Positions 1 through 10,500 of a DNA stretch of 64,000 nt are shown one piece after another. The DNA is from Candidatus Uabimicrobium amorphum. Its GTDB lineage: Bacteria; Planctomycetota; Uabimicrobiia; Uabimicrobiales; Uabimicrobiaceae. Within the stretch, counting starts at the first letter, position 1; every line of letters begins with the position of its first letter. Made by a program: the position numbers and the translations under genes. The notes below the pieces were generated by a model. It saw only the letters and a program-made list of their open reading frames with translations. It was not told the origin of the DNA and made no database searches. The DNA is taken from NCBI RefSeq assembly GCF_009002475.1, contig NZ_AP019860.1, forward strand, positions 6,400,501 to 6,464,500. Reading direction: 5' to 3'.

Positions 1-409
1 TTGGTCGCAAGGAACTGTGCGTCATAATTTCATTTCTGGCCGTAACGAAAAAAACAGTTTCAGGTCTGCGCATGAACTACAAACAATGTTTGTCGTTGGG
101 GCCATGCTAGATTTGGAATATGCCCTACGTGGTCTTGCTAAAGCCACGACTCCAGGTAGGTATGCCGCGCATATGCGTGGTAAAGTGATCTCAACCTATG
201 AAAAACTCAAAGATGTCTATAAATTAATCCCTCATACTCTAGAATTAAAACTACTGTTATACCATTTGCGAAAAATGGAGTTACAAAATTTCAAAAATAT
301 AGAACAATGTGCAAATTTAATTACCTTACAGGCAAAAAAATTCTCAAATCGTCATAAGAACTATGATTTGTCCAAGATAGACCACCTCGTACCAAAAAGT
401 TATAAATAG
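1..409 (+). CDS. C-terminal end of a multihaem cytochrome paralogue (5' truncated)
   Basis: The frame is open from base 2 to the stop at 407-409, so the gene begins left of the window; the GTG at 17 is internal. The first visible residues (WSQGTVRHN) align with WSQGSIHHK near the end of the next gene's product. The similarity continues through MLDLEYALRGL, the helical tail and the closing PKSYK (PKNYK next door). No CXXCH is present in the visible part, which matches the haem-free C-terminal helical tail of the neighbour. It lies 20 bp upstream of the next cytochrome gene, so the two are probably tandem duplicates in one operon. Confidence 0.85.
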   Translation, partial: WSQGTVRHNFISGRNEKNSFRSAHELQTMFVVGAMLDLEYALRGLAKATTPGRYAAHMRGKVISTYEKLKDVYKLIPHTLELKLLLYHLRKMELQNFKNIEQCANLITLQAKKFSNRHKNYDLSKIDHLVPKSYK

Positions 410-429
410 AATTGTAGGAACTATAGCAA

Positions 430-3400
430 ATGGACGCAGAAGAAACCAAAGATTTATGGTGTAAGATACTCTCCGATGACCAGATGAAAAACGGAAGTGT
501 ACAAAAGACTTATAGAGGACTTCGTTTCGAAAAATTAATTGATAATGATGAAAAAAATGACGTTGCACCAAATGACGTTACACCAAAAGTGCAGGGCGAT
601 CAAAATTTTACGAACCTAAATAAACAAAAAAATATTGCCCACGATAACGAAGAAAAAATTACAAAAAAAACTGAGCGTGCTACATCCATTGATCAAAAGC
701 CCAGAGACAGTTTTGAGTCTTCTGTAAAAACCTATGACGATGACAACGAAGATGAAATAGTTGAATATGACGCTGTAAAACAAAGCGTTTCAAGTCTTTC
801 TACCAAGGATTTTTTGGAAGCAGGATATTATAAACGCAGTTTGATACTACGTAGCGTTTTATCTATAGCTCACTTCATCAAACGGGTCTTTTCTTATATC
901 GCAACAACAATAGCAAAGATAAAACCGTCCTACATCGCCATTATTGTTTCTGTTACGATCTTTGCCACTATGGCGATTCATTTTTCGCGGTTGGGAAAAT
1001 TAACATCCGTGCATGCCGCGATCGACGTAGGTAAACAAAATTGCCATTATTGCCACTCACAGACGAAAAATTCGCGTGAAGATGCTTTGCAATGTACGAT
1101 TTGCCATCAACAAGCCTACAATAACTCAGCAGAATTAAATGTTCATGGATTGTCAAATGAAGATTGGCAACAACACAACCGTCAATTTTCTATACCCAAA
1201 AACAATACGGACGGATCTTTTGCAAAAACATTAGAGCAAGCAAGTATTTTAAAAAAAACAAATCACCTCCCACAACTAGCATGTTCTGCTTGTCACAAGG
1301 AGCATCAAGGGCGTAATTTTGATCTGACAAAATTGAGCAATAAAAAATGTCAAACATGCCACACACAAAAGTTTAATGGTTTTTCTACGAATCACCCCGA
1401 TTTTGTGCGCTATCCTTACAAACGACGTACAAATATTATGTTTGATCATAAAACGCATTTTAATAAATATTTTGTAGACAAAAAAGAGGAGGGGGTACAA
1501 AATATACCCAACAAATGCGATGCATGCCATAGCGGTCATAGACAGTTTATGGGGATTAGGAGTTTTGAGGAAACATGCAAGCAGTGTCACAATGAGGACA
1601 TTTTTAAATTTGACGAAGACATCGATGTTCTGCGTTTTCCCGGTTTTCTAATGGAAGACTTTTATGCATACTCCCGACAGCTTAAAATACGTCCCCAATT
1701 CAAAAAATGGCCGTCTGTATATGAAGAACTCTCCGGAGAATCTACAGAATTTATGCGTCTATTGTTGTCCAAAGACAAAGAGCTTGAAGACGAAGACATA
1801 AATGAATACTTAGAAGTATACTTCTATGATACCATCGCTGAATCTCCAGGTGACGAGGATCGAAATGAGATCAAGGCAATGAATGCATATGTCATTATGA
1901 TAAAACGTCTTTGTGATGAAATTGCGAAAGAAGATAGTTCGGCTTTAAGTGAACGTTTACAAAAGGTTCTTAAAGTCCCTATGGACAATCAAAAATTGAA
2001 AAATCTATTTCCCGATGTTTCGAATATGTTGGAAGTGATTCGATCTCGTATTATTCCACCGATTAACCCGAGAAAAAATGAACGATTCAATGCTTTCGAG
2101 TTTGAAGAAAAAGAAGCTCCTACTGGTTGGTATTTCTATTCTTACACTTTAAAATATCGTCCACATAAACACCGCGACCCGATGATGAAGGCATGGTTAG
2201 ATTTGATGGCAAAAACTTATAACACCGACAAGATCAGCACCGAAGATGAAGCCAACGGCAACACCCATTATATCATGCGCACACTAGATCGTTGTTTGAA
2301 ATGCCATAGCGTAGAGAAAGCGGAACAGCGAAATTCAGTGTTGAAAATCAATTGGAAGCCTAGTTCACCAAAATACGCACCTAAATTTACACGTTTTTCA
2401 CATCAACCTCACATCTTAGTACAAAAGGACTGTTATTCGTGTCACACCTTCAACAAATACTTTTACAAAGATGTCTATGACAGAGCTTTTTATGAAAATG
2501 ACGATCCCAAAAAATTTATGAATGAGTTTAAATTTATCACCAAAGATTTATGCAGTAAATGCCATAATCACAACATAGTCGGAGAAAATTGCACATCTTG
2601 TCACAACTACCATGCGACACCGTTTAAAAAGAAACTTTATGGCTCTGCTAATTTAGTGATGAATCAAGTGGATGATACAGTAAAAAATAAAAACAATGTG
2701 ATTACGCACAATGCTCCGCGAAAAAAAAATATACATGGGGAAAACAACAAAAAAAATACCAGTACAAAAACTGTAAAATCAGAGAAGACAAAACCCTCCG
2801 AAAACAAAACGTCGCAGCACAAACCAAAAAATGGTTCATTGTCATCGCAAGAGATACAACAAATTAAAAAGATTTCTGCCATCAAAAATATACCAAGAAA
2901 TGACAAAAAGACTGTGGGTGCTGAAAAATGTAGCGAATGTCACAAACAGCAAAAGAAAGTTTGGGAAAACACACGTCACCATAAGACTTACGATGAACTA
3001 GATGAAAATGTACACGCAAAGCAAATATTGCAAAACTTAGGTATCGAAGAAAAGCCACGCAAAAGTAAACGTTGTTCTGATTGCCACTTTACACAACGAC
3101 ACGACGGTAACAGTGTCGTGAATATTTCCGGAGTGTCCTGCGAATCTTGTCATGGAGAAGGAAAAGATTGGTTGTTGCTTCACGCCGATAAAACAAAAGA
3201 CAAAGCCAAACGGCGCCAAGCCAGTGAAAAACTTGGAATGAAAAATATCGAAGACATCTACTCCATTGCGGAGCAATGCTACAAATGCCATACGATAATA
3301 GATGAAGAATTAATCAATGTTGGCGGGCATAAATCCGACAGTAAATTTGAGCTGGTTAGCTGGTCACAAGGTTCGATACATCACAAAGTCTCACAAAAAA

Positions 3401-3747
3401 CAACACAAGAGAAACTTCGCGTTACATTTATCATAGGTTTAATGCTCGATTTAGAATACGCTCTTCGCGGTCTTTTAAAAGTCACAAAACCGGGCAAATA
3501 TTACAATACAATGCAGCAAAAAGTCAACAACGCGTATACAAAACTACGTGCTGCAAACACCCAGTTAGGTAAAGTCGCAGAGATTCAAGAACTTGTTTCC
3601 TTATTAAAAAGGCTGAATATGAAAAATCGTAAGCACTTAGAGATGGGAGCGAGTGTAATTACATTTAAGGCACGACAGTTTATCAAGAATAATGATGGTA
3701 GCAAGCTAGGTTCTATTGATGGTTTTATTCCCAAAAATTATAAATAA
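430..3747 (+). CDS. Membrane-anchored multihaem c-type cytochrome with 14 CXXCH motifs
   Basis: This 1105-residue protein has a cytosolic N terminus (about 1-160), one membrane helix (about 166-189) and a long exported part with 14 CXXCH haem-binding motifs, the first at residue 205 and the last near 950. A K/N/T/S-rich linker (about 765-805) separates ten haem motifs from a C-terminal four-haem block (CSECH, CSDCH, CESCH, CYKCH) that resembles the cytochrome c554 type. The likely role is electron transfer on the outer face of the membrane; donor and acceptor are unknown. The cytosolic start (LWCKIL, then TYRG at about 27-30) matches the start of the kinases at 38433-51364, which is unexpected. 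It follows a paralogue by 20 bp and precedes an FGS-domain gene by 23 bp, so co-transcription is likely. A paralogue starts at 62080. Confidence 0.9.
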   Translation: MDAEETKDLWCKILSDDQMKNGSVQKTYRGLRFEKLIDNDEKNDVAPNDVTPKVQGDQNFTNLNKQKNIAHDNEEKITKKTERATSIDQKPRDSFESSVKTYDDDNEDEIVEYDAVKQSVSSLSTKDFLEAGYYKRSLILRSVLSIAHFIKRVFSYIATTIAKIKPSYIAIIVSVTIFATMAIHFSRLGKLTSVHAAIDVGKQNCHYCHSQTKNSREDALQCTICHQQAYNNSAELNVHGLSNEDWQQHNRQFSIPKNNTDGSFAKTLEQASILKKTNHLPQLACSACHKEHQGRNFDLTKLSNKKCQTCHTQKFNGFSTNHPDFVRYPYKRRTNIMFDHKTHFNKYFVDKKEEGVQNIPNKCDACHSGHRQFMGIRSFEETCKQCHNEDIFKFDEDIDVLRFPGFLMEDFYAYSRQLKIRPQFKKWPSVYEELSGESTEFMRLLLSKDKELEDEDINEYLEVYFYDTIAESPGDEDRNEIKAMNAYVIMIKRLCDEIAKEDSSALSERLQKVLKVPMDNQKLKNLFPDVSNMLEVIRSRIIPPINPRKNERFNAFEFEEKEAPTGWYFYSYTLKYRPHKHRDPMMKAWLDLMAKTYNTDKISTEDEANGNTHYIMRTLDRCLKCHSVEKAEQRNSVLKINWKPSSPKYAPKFTRFSHQPHILVQKDCYSCHTFNKYFYKDVYDRAFYENDDPKKFMNEFKFITKDLCSKCHNHNIVGENCTSCHNYHATPFKKKLYGSANLVMNQVDDTVKNKNNVITHNAPRKKNIHGENNKKNTSTKTVKSEKTKPSENKTSQHKPKNGSLSSQEIQQIKKISAIKNIPRNDKKTVGAEKCSECHKQQKKVWENTRHHKTYDELDENVHAKQILQNLGIEEKPRKSKRCSDCHFTQRHDGNSVVNISGVSCESCHGEGKDWLLLHADKTKDKAKRRQASEKLGMKNIEDIYSIAEQCYKCHTIIDEELINVGGHKSDSKFELVSWSQGSIHHKVSQKTTQEKLRVTFIIGLMLDLEYALRGLLKVTKPGKYYNTMQQKVNNAYTKLRAANTQLGKVAEIQELVSLLKRLNMKNRKHLEMGASVITFKARQFIKNNDGSKLGSIDGFIPKNYK

Positions 3748-3770
3748 AGCGCTGCAAAAAAGGAAAAAAC

Positions 3771-6700
3771 GTGAAAGTCCAACTAACTCTGTTGCAAAAA
3801 CACCTTGGGGATTTCTCTTATTATCTCAAGTCTCTCAATTACAACACCACCATTGATCAACTCTATTCGGTGCAAAATCTGATGATTGGTTTTGTATCTG
3901 CAGGGCGCGAGTCGATGGAAATGCAAGAACTTGTGCGTTACATTGCACCGGTGATGTGCGTATCCCCTACTCAATTGCAAGAGTTTCCCGCGCACTTCGC
4001 GCAGTTCTATCGTCCGCTTGCTCCACAAGAAAGGGTCACTGAAAAAGAGAAAGCCAAACCAGTTGTTTCCGCAACTGAGGAAGAACCTTCGCCTTTGCAA
4101 AAGATGCGTTTTGCTCCTTTGTTTGTGTCATTTTTATTGGCGATAAGCGTGATTGTTTTTGTCGTAAATTACTTTTCCGATACACATATTGTACCTACAA
4201 AAGAAATTCGCGGCGTGGTCGTTAACAAATACGGGCGTCCTATTACGCATGTCAAAGTTACCTTTGCCGACAATAGTGTGCTAAGTGATGCTAGTGGGGC
4301 ATTTTCATTGCCACTCGCCACCGACGTTTCCAAAGTGGAATTGCAATTCTCTCATGATAACTATCAACCCATAGTCAAAGAATTTGAGCCTGAAGAAAAC
4401 ATAAACAACCTCGGACGCATAGCAATGAATAGCTTCGTACTGTCAGGCGTTGTACGCAACCAAAAATATCAGCCTATTTCTAGCGCGCAGGTGACAATCG
4501 ATACTGGACATCGTACTATGACCAATGCGAGTGGAAAGTATCGTATCGAATTTTACACACCTCAACAAGAGATTACCGCACGCATTTCTCATACAGAATA
4601 CCAAACGCTAGCGCAGGAAATAGTAGTGCAAGATGGTGTGGTATTGGTGTCGCAACTACGAAAAGTACCGAAGCAAAAAATTGCCATTGCAGTGCGTGAT
4701 GAGCAAAATCGTGGAGTACCTAACTGCGAAATTGAATTTGCTGGACAAAATGTGCGCAGTGACACCAACGGTAACGCTGTTATAGAGTATATCCCTACGG
4801 CAGAGCGTACAATGCAGGTTCGCTCAGCAAATCATCTCTTGTGGACACAACAAATTACTGTTGGACAAACAAAGGTTAACGTACGTCTTATTTCGATACC
4901 GGTATATGTCATTAGCGGTCAAATTGTCGACGAAAAAAACACAGTTGTTCCTAGGGCATGGATCGAATGTGCCCAGACGCGTGTACAAAGTGATCGCCAA
5001 GGTAAATTTACACTTAAATTACAAAGTCGTACACGTAGCACGACGCTCAATATTACACATCCGAATTACCTCAGCAAAAATATTGAGGTGGCTCTCGATC
5101 AAAATCGTGTGAACACCGGAACGATTTCACTTTCTCCGCGACAATTTGCCATTTTTACCTTCTTGTCCAATCTTTCCAGTAGTGACTATGCGGTGATGAA
5201 GTATCCTCCCTTTCCGTTGCTGTGGTGGATTATTCTAATTACTTTTGTTTTTATCATTGGTTACGTTGTATTGTGGAAAAAACGCCGTTATAGCTATCCT
5301 CTTTTAATGGTACAAAAGCATGACAGCGAAGAACATTTGGAGATCAAAAACCGTCGTAAATTATACGCTACGCCTATTCAGATGCCAGGAATTCAAAACT
5401 TACAGCAAAGTCGCTATATTTTTTCCCACAAGATTGACTACGAGAAAACGGCGGTGACGACGGCAAATAACGCCGGGCTATTTACCCCCATATACGAAAC
5501 ACGTAAACAAGCTCCGCACTATCTCGCTCTCATTGATCGCACACAAAGCGAAGATCACCATGCGCGTTGGGCAGAAGAGATGCTATCACTACTAATAGCG
5601 CAAGGAATTCAAGTAAAAAAAGTGTTCTTTGAATCCGACCCGCGCACTTGTTATGATCCTTACCGCGACGAAAATCTCTCTTTGCGGCAATTGTTGTACC
5701 AATACCCACAACATCGTTTGCTGATCTATAGTGACGGTGACGGCTTGATCGATGAATACACCGGACAAACGCATACGTGGGCAAATACTCTACAGTACTG
5801 GAGTGTGTCGACGTTGTTTACTCCGCAGCAAATAGTGAACTGGGGATACAAGGAGTGGCTACTCATGGACCTCGACATAACGGTTCTTCCCGGAAACCAA
5901 AAAGGGGTGGACACCTTTTGTGAAATGATCGCCGGCAAAAAGTTTCGCTCTGTCGACCTCGTCGACTATTCGCCTAAATTACCTCCGATTTTACAACAAG
6001 ACCCACAACAGTGGTTGAACGAAGATACTCCAACACGTAAAATTTGCAAACAACTGCAACAACAACTACGCAGGTATCTTGGAGATGTTGGTTACTACTG
6101 GTTACAAGCATGCGCTGTTTCCCCAAAAATCAATTGGCAAACCACGATGTATCTTGGACAAACACTACAACATGGTAGCCATTCAGTTTTTAGTGAAGAA
6201 AGACTCAACTCCTTGAGCTTGTTACCATGGATGCGGTACGGAACTATGCCGCAATGGTTACGTATATTGTTGGTAAAGCAATTATCTCCGTCGCAATACG
6301 CCGCCGTGATGAACGGCTTATTAACAAAAGGGGCCCTGGGAAATTTATTTTTATCACACACCGATAACATAACACAGATTTTTCATACTTTGGTGAATAA
6401 AAAACAGCAAGAGTTTTACACAATGCTATATAACACGCTACCACGTAATTTGCAAAATCAACACAAATACCAAAAATGGATAACATTTGTACTTTGTACC
6501 TTGCTGTTTGCTTTTGGTGGAATATACTGGCGTAGTTTAAATTTGACAAAACGAAAAGATGTTAATTTACCTTTAGCCAATGTACTTAATAAATATTGGA
6601 AGACAGATTTAGCGTTGTGGCAAAAGTGTTGGAATGGTGATAAAGGGTATTGGGATTTTACGATTGATGAATGGGTCCAGCTACCACATCAAAGACAAGT

Positions 6701-7439
6701 AGAGGTAGCGCAAATTTATCAGAAGTGGTATGCGCAGGAAAAGGGGTTGAAATTGACGAAGGTCTTGGAACGCAGTGGTGTGAAGTTTGTGTTAAAGATG
6801 ATTCCACCGGGAAAGTTTTGGAGGGGCTCTACTGAGGATAAAAAGGATAGTAAAGCACGGCATAAGGTTTGGATTAGTGAGGTGTATTGGGTAGGAGAGA
6901 CGGAGGTAACCCAAGAACAGTGGCAGGCTGTTATGAGGGTGAATCCATCTGACTTCAAAGATGTGGGCTTACAGGGGCCAGTGGAGAAGGTGTCCTGGTA
7001 CGATTGCCAAGAGTTCTGCAAAAAAGCGGAGATGAGGTTATTGACGGAGGCAGAGTGGGAGTATGCTTGTCGTGCTGGAACAACGCGAGCGTATAACTTG
7101 GGCGATAGTGTATCTTCGGAGAAGATAAACTGTCAAGGAGGAGAGGATCGACGAAAAACTACAACGGCAAAAAGTTTAGCCAACATGAATAGTTGGGGGT
7201 GTTATGATTTTCATGGCAATGTGTGCGAGTGGTGTGGTGACTGGTATGGCGACTATGATGTTGTTGAACAAAAAGACCCCAAGGGGGCTATAGAAGGTTC
7301 GTTACGAGTGCTTCGTAGCGGCGGCTGGAACGACACAGCCAGTGACTGTCGATCGGCGAAACGTTACAGGCTGCCACCACGTAGCCGTTACAACATTTTG
7401 GGTTTGCGCCTATGCATTTCGGGTTTAAAAGATAAATAG
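3771..7439 (+). CDS. CoxE-like / carboxypeptidase-regulatory-like / vWA-like / FGS-domain membrane protein
   Basis: It starts at GTG with an AAGGA ribosome site about 7 nt upstream. In the 1222-residue product, residues 1-85 resemble the helical N terminus of CoxE-type MoxR partners. A helix follows at about 115-136, then four CarboxypepD_reg/Ig-like repeats (about 146-455, each with a GxVV...G.P...V pattern), a second helix at 481-502, and a region (about 555-720, including HYLALIDR and LLIYSDGDGLID) that looks like a degenerate vWA-like fold. A third helix lies near 903-920. The C-terminal 210 residues are an FGE-sulfatase/SUMF1-like domain (IPPGKFW, LTEAEWEYACRAGT, NVCEW, CRSA). In MoxR-vWA conflict systems such domains are thought to act as effector or sensor modules; whether this one is catalytic is unclear. 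The FGS coding part is strongly G-rich, unlike the rest of the gene. Confidence 0.75.
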   Translation: MKVQLTLLQKHLGDFSYYLKSLNYNTTIDQLYSVQNLMIGFVSAGRESMEMQELVRYIAPVMCVSPTQLQEFPAHFAQFYRPLAPQERVTEKEKAKPVVSATEEEPSPLQKMRFAPLFVSFLLAISVIVFVVNYFSDTHIVPTKEIRGVVVNKYGRPITHVKVTFADNSVLSDASGAFSLPLATDVSKVELQFSHDNYQPIVKEFEPEENINNLGRIAMNSFVLSGVVRNQKYQPISSAQVTIDTGHRTMTNASGKYRIEFYTPQQEITARISHTEYQTLAQEIVVQDGVVLVSQLRKVPKQKIAIAVRDEQNRGVPNCEIEFAGQNVRSDTNGNAVIEYIPTAERTMQVRSANHLLWTQQITVGQTKVNVRLISIPVYVISGQIVDEKNTVVPRAWIECAQTRVQSDRQGKFTLKLQSRTRSTTLNITHPNYLSKNIEVALDQNRVNTGTISLSPRQFAIFTFLSNLSSSDYAVMKYPPFPLLWWIILITFVFIIGYVVLWKKRRYSYPLLMVQKHDSEEHLEIKNRRKLYATPIQMPGIQNLQQSRYIFSHKIDYEKTAVTTANNAGLFTPIYETRKQAPHYLALIDRTQSEDHHARWAEEMLSLLIAQGIQVKKVFFESDPRTCYDPYRDENLSLRQLLYQYPQHRLLIYSDGDGLIDEYTGQTHTWANTLQYWSVSTLFTPQQIVNWGYKEWLLMDLDITVLPGNQKGVDTFCEMIAGKKFRSVDLVDYSPKLPPILQQDPQQWLNEDTPTRKICKQLQQQLRRYLGDVGYYWLQACAVSPKINWQTTMYLGQTLQHGSHSVFSEERLNSLSLLPWMRYGTMPQWLRILLVKQLSPSQYAAVMNGLLTKGALGNLFLSHTDNITQIFHTLVNKKQQEFYTMLYNTLPRNLQNQHKYQKWITFVLCTLLFAFGGIYWRSLNLTKRKDVNLPLANVLNKYWKTDLALWQKCWNGDKGYWDFTIDEWVQLPHQRQVEVAQIYQKWYAQEKGLKLTKVLERSGVKFVLKMIPPGKFWRGSTEDKKDSKARHKVWISEVYWVGETEVTQEQWQAVMRVNPSDFKDVGLQGPVEKVSWYDCQEFCKKAEMRLLTEAEWEYACRAGTTRAYNLGDSVSSEKINCQGGEDRRKTTTAKSLANMNSWGCYDFHGNVCEWCGDWYGDYDVVEQKDPKGAIEGSLRVLRSGGWNDTASDCRSAKRYRLPPRSRYNILGLRLCISGLKDK

Positions 7440-7557
7440 AAAGTGACTTTTACACACAAAATACAGAGGTGCCAAAAATGGATAGCTATTCTACCACAAA
7501 GTGGTTCTAAAAAATGACAAGCTCAACTTTAACGTAAATAGCAAATGGAATAAACAA

Positions 7558-10500
7558 ATGAAACAAAATAGAATTGCTCTTGCCATCAACAAAAGTATAC
7601 AGCAACAAGATATGTGGTCGTGGGAGAAAAACACTTCTTTGCCTCAGTACATGCAAGTTTGGATAAAGCGCGGCGTTACTCAAGACCAACGCATAGTTAT
7701 TAATCGCTGGCTCCTAGAACACCACTTCCCAGATGCTATTCCGCGGTCGCAGCATCATATCGCGCCCGTTGATGGTTCGCAGCATCAATTGCGTGTCGAT
7801 TTTATCGAAAAAGCCGTCAACACCTGTGACAAAAAAGAGCCTCATATCACCTACCACAAAGTAAAATGTTCGCGTAGCAAATGGTGGCGGTACACTTTGT
7901 TAACAATTTTGAGTTGCCTTTGTGGATACTTGCTAACTTTACGGCGATATGTTCCCATTATCAATAACTCACGAGATATCATATACATAGAGCTTGCGGA
8001 AAAAACAACCCCTAGCAACGTATTTTACAGTAACGAGTACGGTTTTCGTGCACGCATAGATAACGACAACAACATAACTATACAAGATGACAATGCTGAT
8101 AAAACACTAGCTTCGTGGCGCGTAAGCGGCATACATGCGCAACGCAACCTCCGTGCCATCACACTACACAACGACACTATATGGGCAGTAGGGAATCGTA
8201 TCATTTTGTCTTCTAACGACGGTAAAAATTGGGATTATCATCAAATGTACACTCGTGAATGCATCAACGATATTTACAGCGATGGTAAAATCACATGGTG
8301 TGTCGGAGATGGCGGGGCAATTTACCGCGGAGACGGTGCAAACTGGCAACGACAAGACAATATCCCCTTTGCGCATTTTCGCGCTATTTGCGGAGAACAA
8401 AATAAATTGTGGGTGTTAGGGGACAACGGAACACTTCTCTATAGAGAAAACCATGCCAAAAAATGGGAAAGTGCTACTTTACCTGTCACTGAAGACATGT
8501 ACGACTTTCATGTAGATGATCTCGATATATGGTGTGTGGGAAGTGGTGGATTGTTGTGCTATTCCATGGACGGTGGGATTACCTGGCAACAGGTATATGT
8601 TGGTTCAAAAGATTGGCATAGCATTGTAAAACAAGGACAAAAAATATGTGTGGCAGGGGCCGAAGGGCAAATCGCGTATTCGCATGACAACGGACAAACG
8701 TGGAACTTACCCTTTAGTGGTAGCGAAAACAATTTTTACCAGTTGACAGCACATGATGATCACCTATGGTGTGTTGGAGAGGGACAGATATATTTTTCAA
8801 TGGATTTCGGACAAACATGGGTTTTACAAATCGCCACCGCAGAATCTACCGTAAACGGTTGTTGCTACGATGCCAAACGCAAAGTACTATGGACATGTGG
8901 TGACTATACAGCGCAACGAAAGCACACCATACCAGAGCCTTTTCTCCATATCGACTACCACCATCAGACACAGGGATATGCCTACGCAACACAAAATGGT
9001 TTATTTGTGGTGTATAATAACCGTACTGTACAAAAAACAACAACCGAAATTCAAAGCCTTGCCTATGCCAAAAAGCACCATCTCGCGTATAGTGACCAAA
9101 ACGGAACCTACCTTCTAAACATACTCACTGACACCACACAAAAAATTGCAGAGAGTAGTCAAAATCTATGTTTTGCTGACAATGCTGTGGCAATGACCAT
9201 AGCAAAGCGCGTTATTTTATACTCACTTGTGACAAAACGTACAATAGAGGTATTTGTGGAAAACGATGTAACTTCGATTAGTAATATTGCAATCAGCGAT
9301 TCAGCACAATGGCTAGCAATACAAGAAGGACACAACATCTTAATATACAGTATAGCAAATGGTCAGCGCAAAAAAGTTCTTACTGCTTCGCATGCTAGTT
9401 GTATTGATTTTGTTAGAGAAAAACTTGTGTACAGCGACCAACACCAATTGTTTGTGTACGATATCGTTAATGACAAGACGCAAGTGCACCGTGCTCATCA
9501 GGCCAATATCTATGCAATTTCGACTTTTGACAATTACATCGCCAGCGTTGACCACGATCAATTGCTCAATGTATGGAGAGACCATTTACTTACCACACAA
9601 CAAATCCCACAGGTCGATAAACTGATAATGGGAGCTATAATCTCAGTTGAAGACTACGGAGATCTTAAAATATTGCCGCAACTTGCTTACATTGTAGATC
9701 AACAAATCTATACACAAAAATTAGATACATATCTCTTACAAAAACGTCTGGAAGATGCAAAAATTCTCTGGCCTGTAGATTGGGAAAACTTGCAAGTAAA
9801 TTTGCAAATTAGAGGTTCTGAGCAAGTACGCATCCATGAGAATACACAATATGAAATTGTTTTACGCAACAATGAAACAAGGACACTACGCGATCTTATA
9901 TTACAATGCACGTTACCAGAGGGCGTTGTATTTATAAATAGTAACCCCTCCGGAACACAACAGCAAAGTATACGAAGTTACCATATTGATGCGATCTCAG
10001 AACTAGATACATATAAGATAAACCTGACATTGTGTATGAGAAAGACAGGTAACCACAAGATCAACGTACTTTTACTTGCGCAAAAGCGTGAGGTAAAAGA
10101 CGTATCATTGACGGCGGAGGCGCAGCAAATACCACAAAATTGGGACAGTAAATTGTGGGAGTTGTGTTGGAACACACAACAAGAGTATATTGACTTTACC
10201 GTTGACGAGTGGGCAAAGTTGTCACATGAGAAGCAAGTGGAGCTAGCGCGAAGTTATCAAGATTGGTATGCGAAGGAAAAGGGGTTAGAGTTGATGAAAG
10301 TTTTAAAGCGTCGTGGTCAAAAGTTTAAGTTTAGGATGATACCGCCAGGGAAGTTTTGGATGGGATCCATTAAAGGCGAAAAGGATGAGGTTAGACATAA
10401 AGTGTGGATTAGCAAGGTGTACTGGGTGGGAGAAACAGAAGTAACTCAAGGGCAATGGCAGACGGTTATAAAAGATAATCCATCTAGGTTTAAGGACGTG

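Noticed and set aside
17..409. Complete 130-residue gene starting at GTG 17
   Set aside because: The frame is open to the left edge and the residues before GTG align with the paralogue, so it is a truncated gene.
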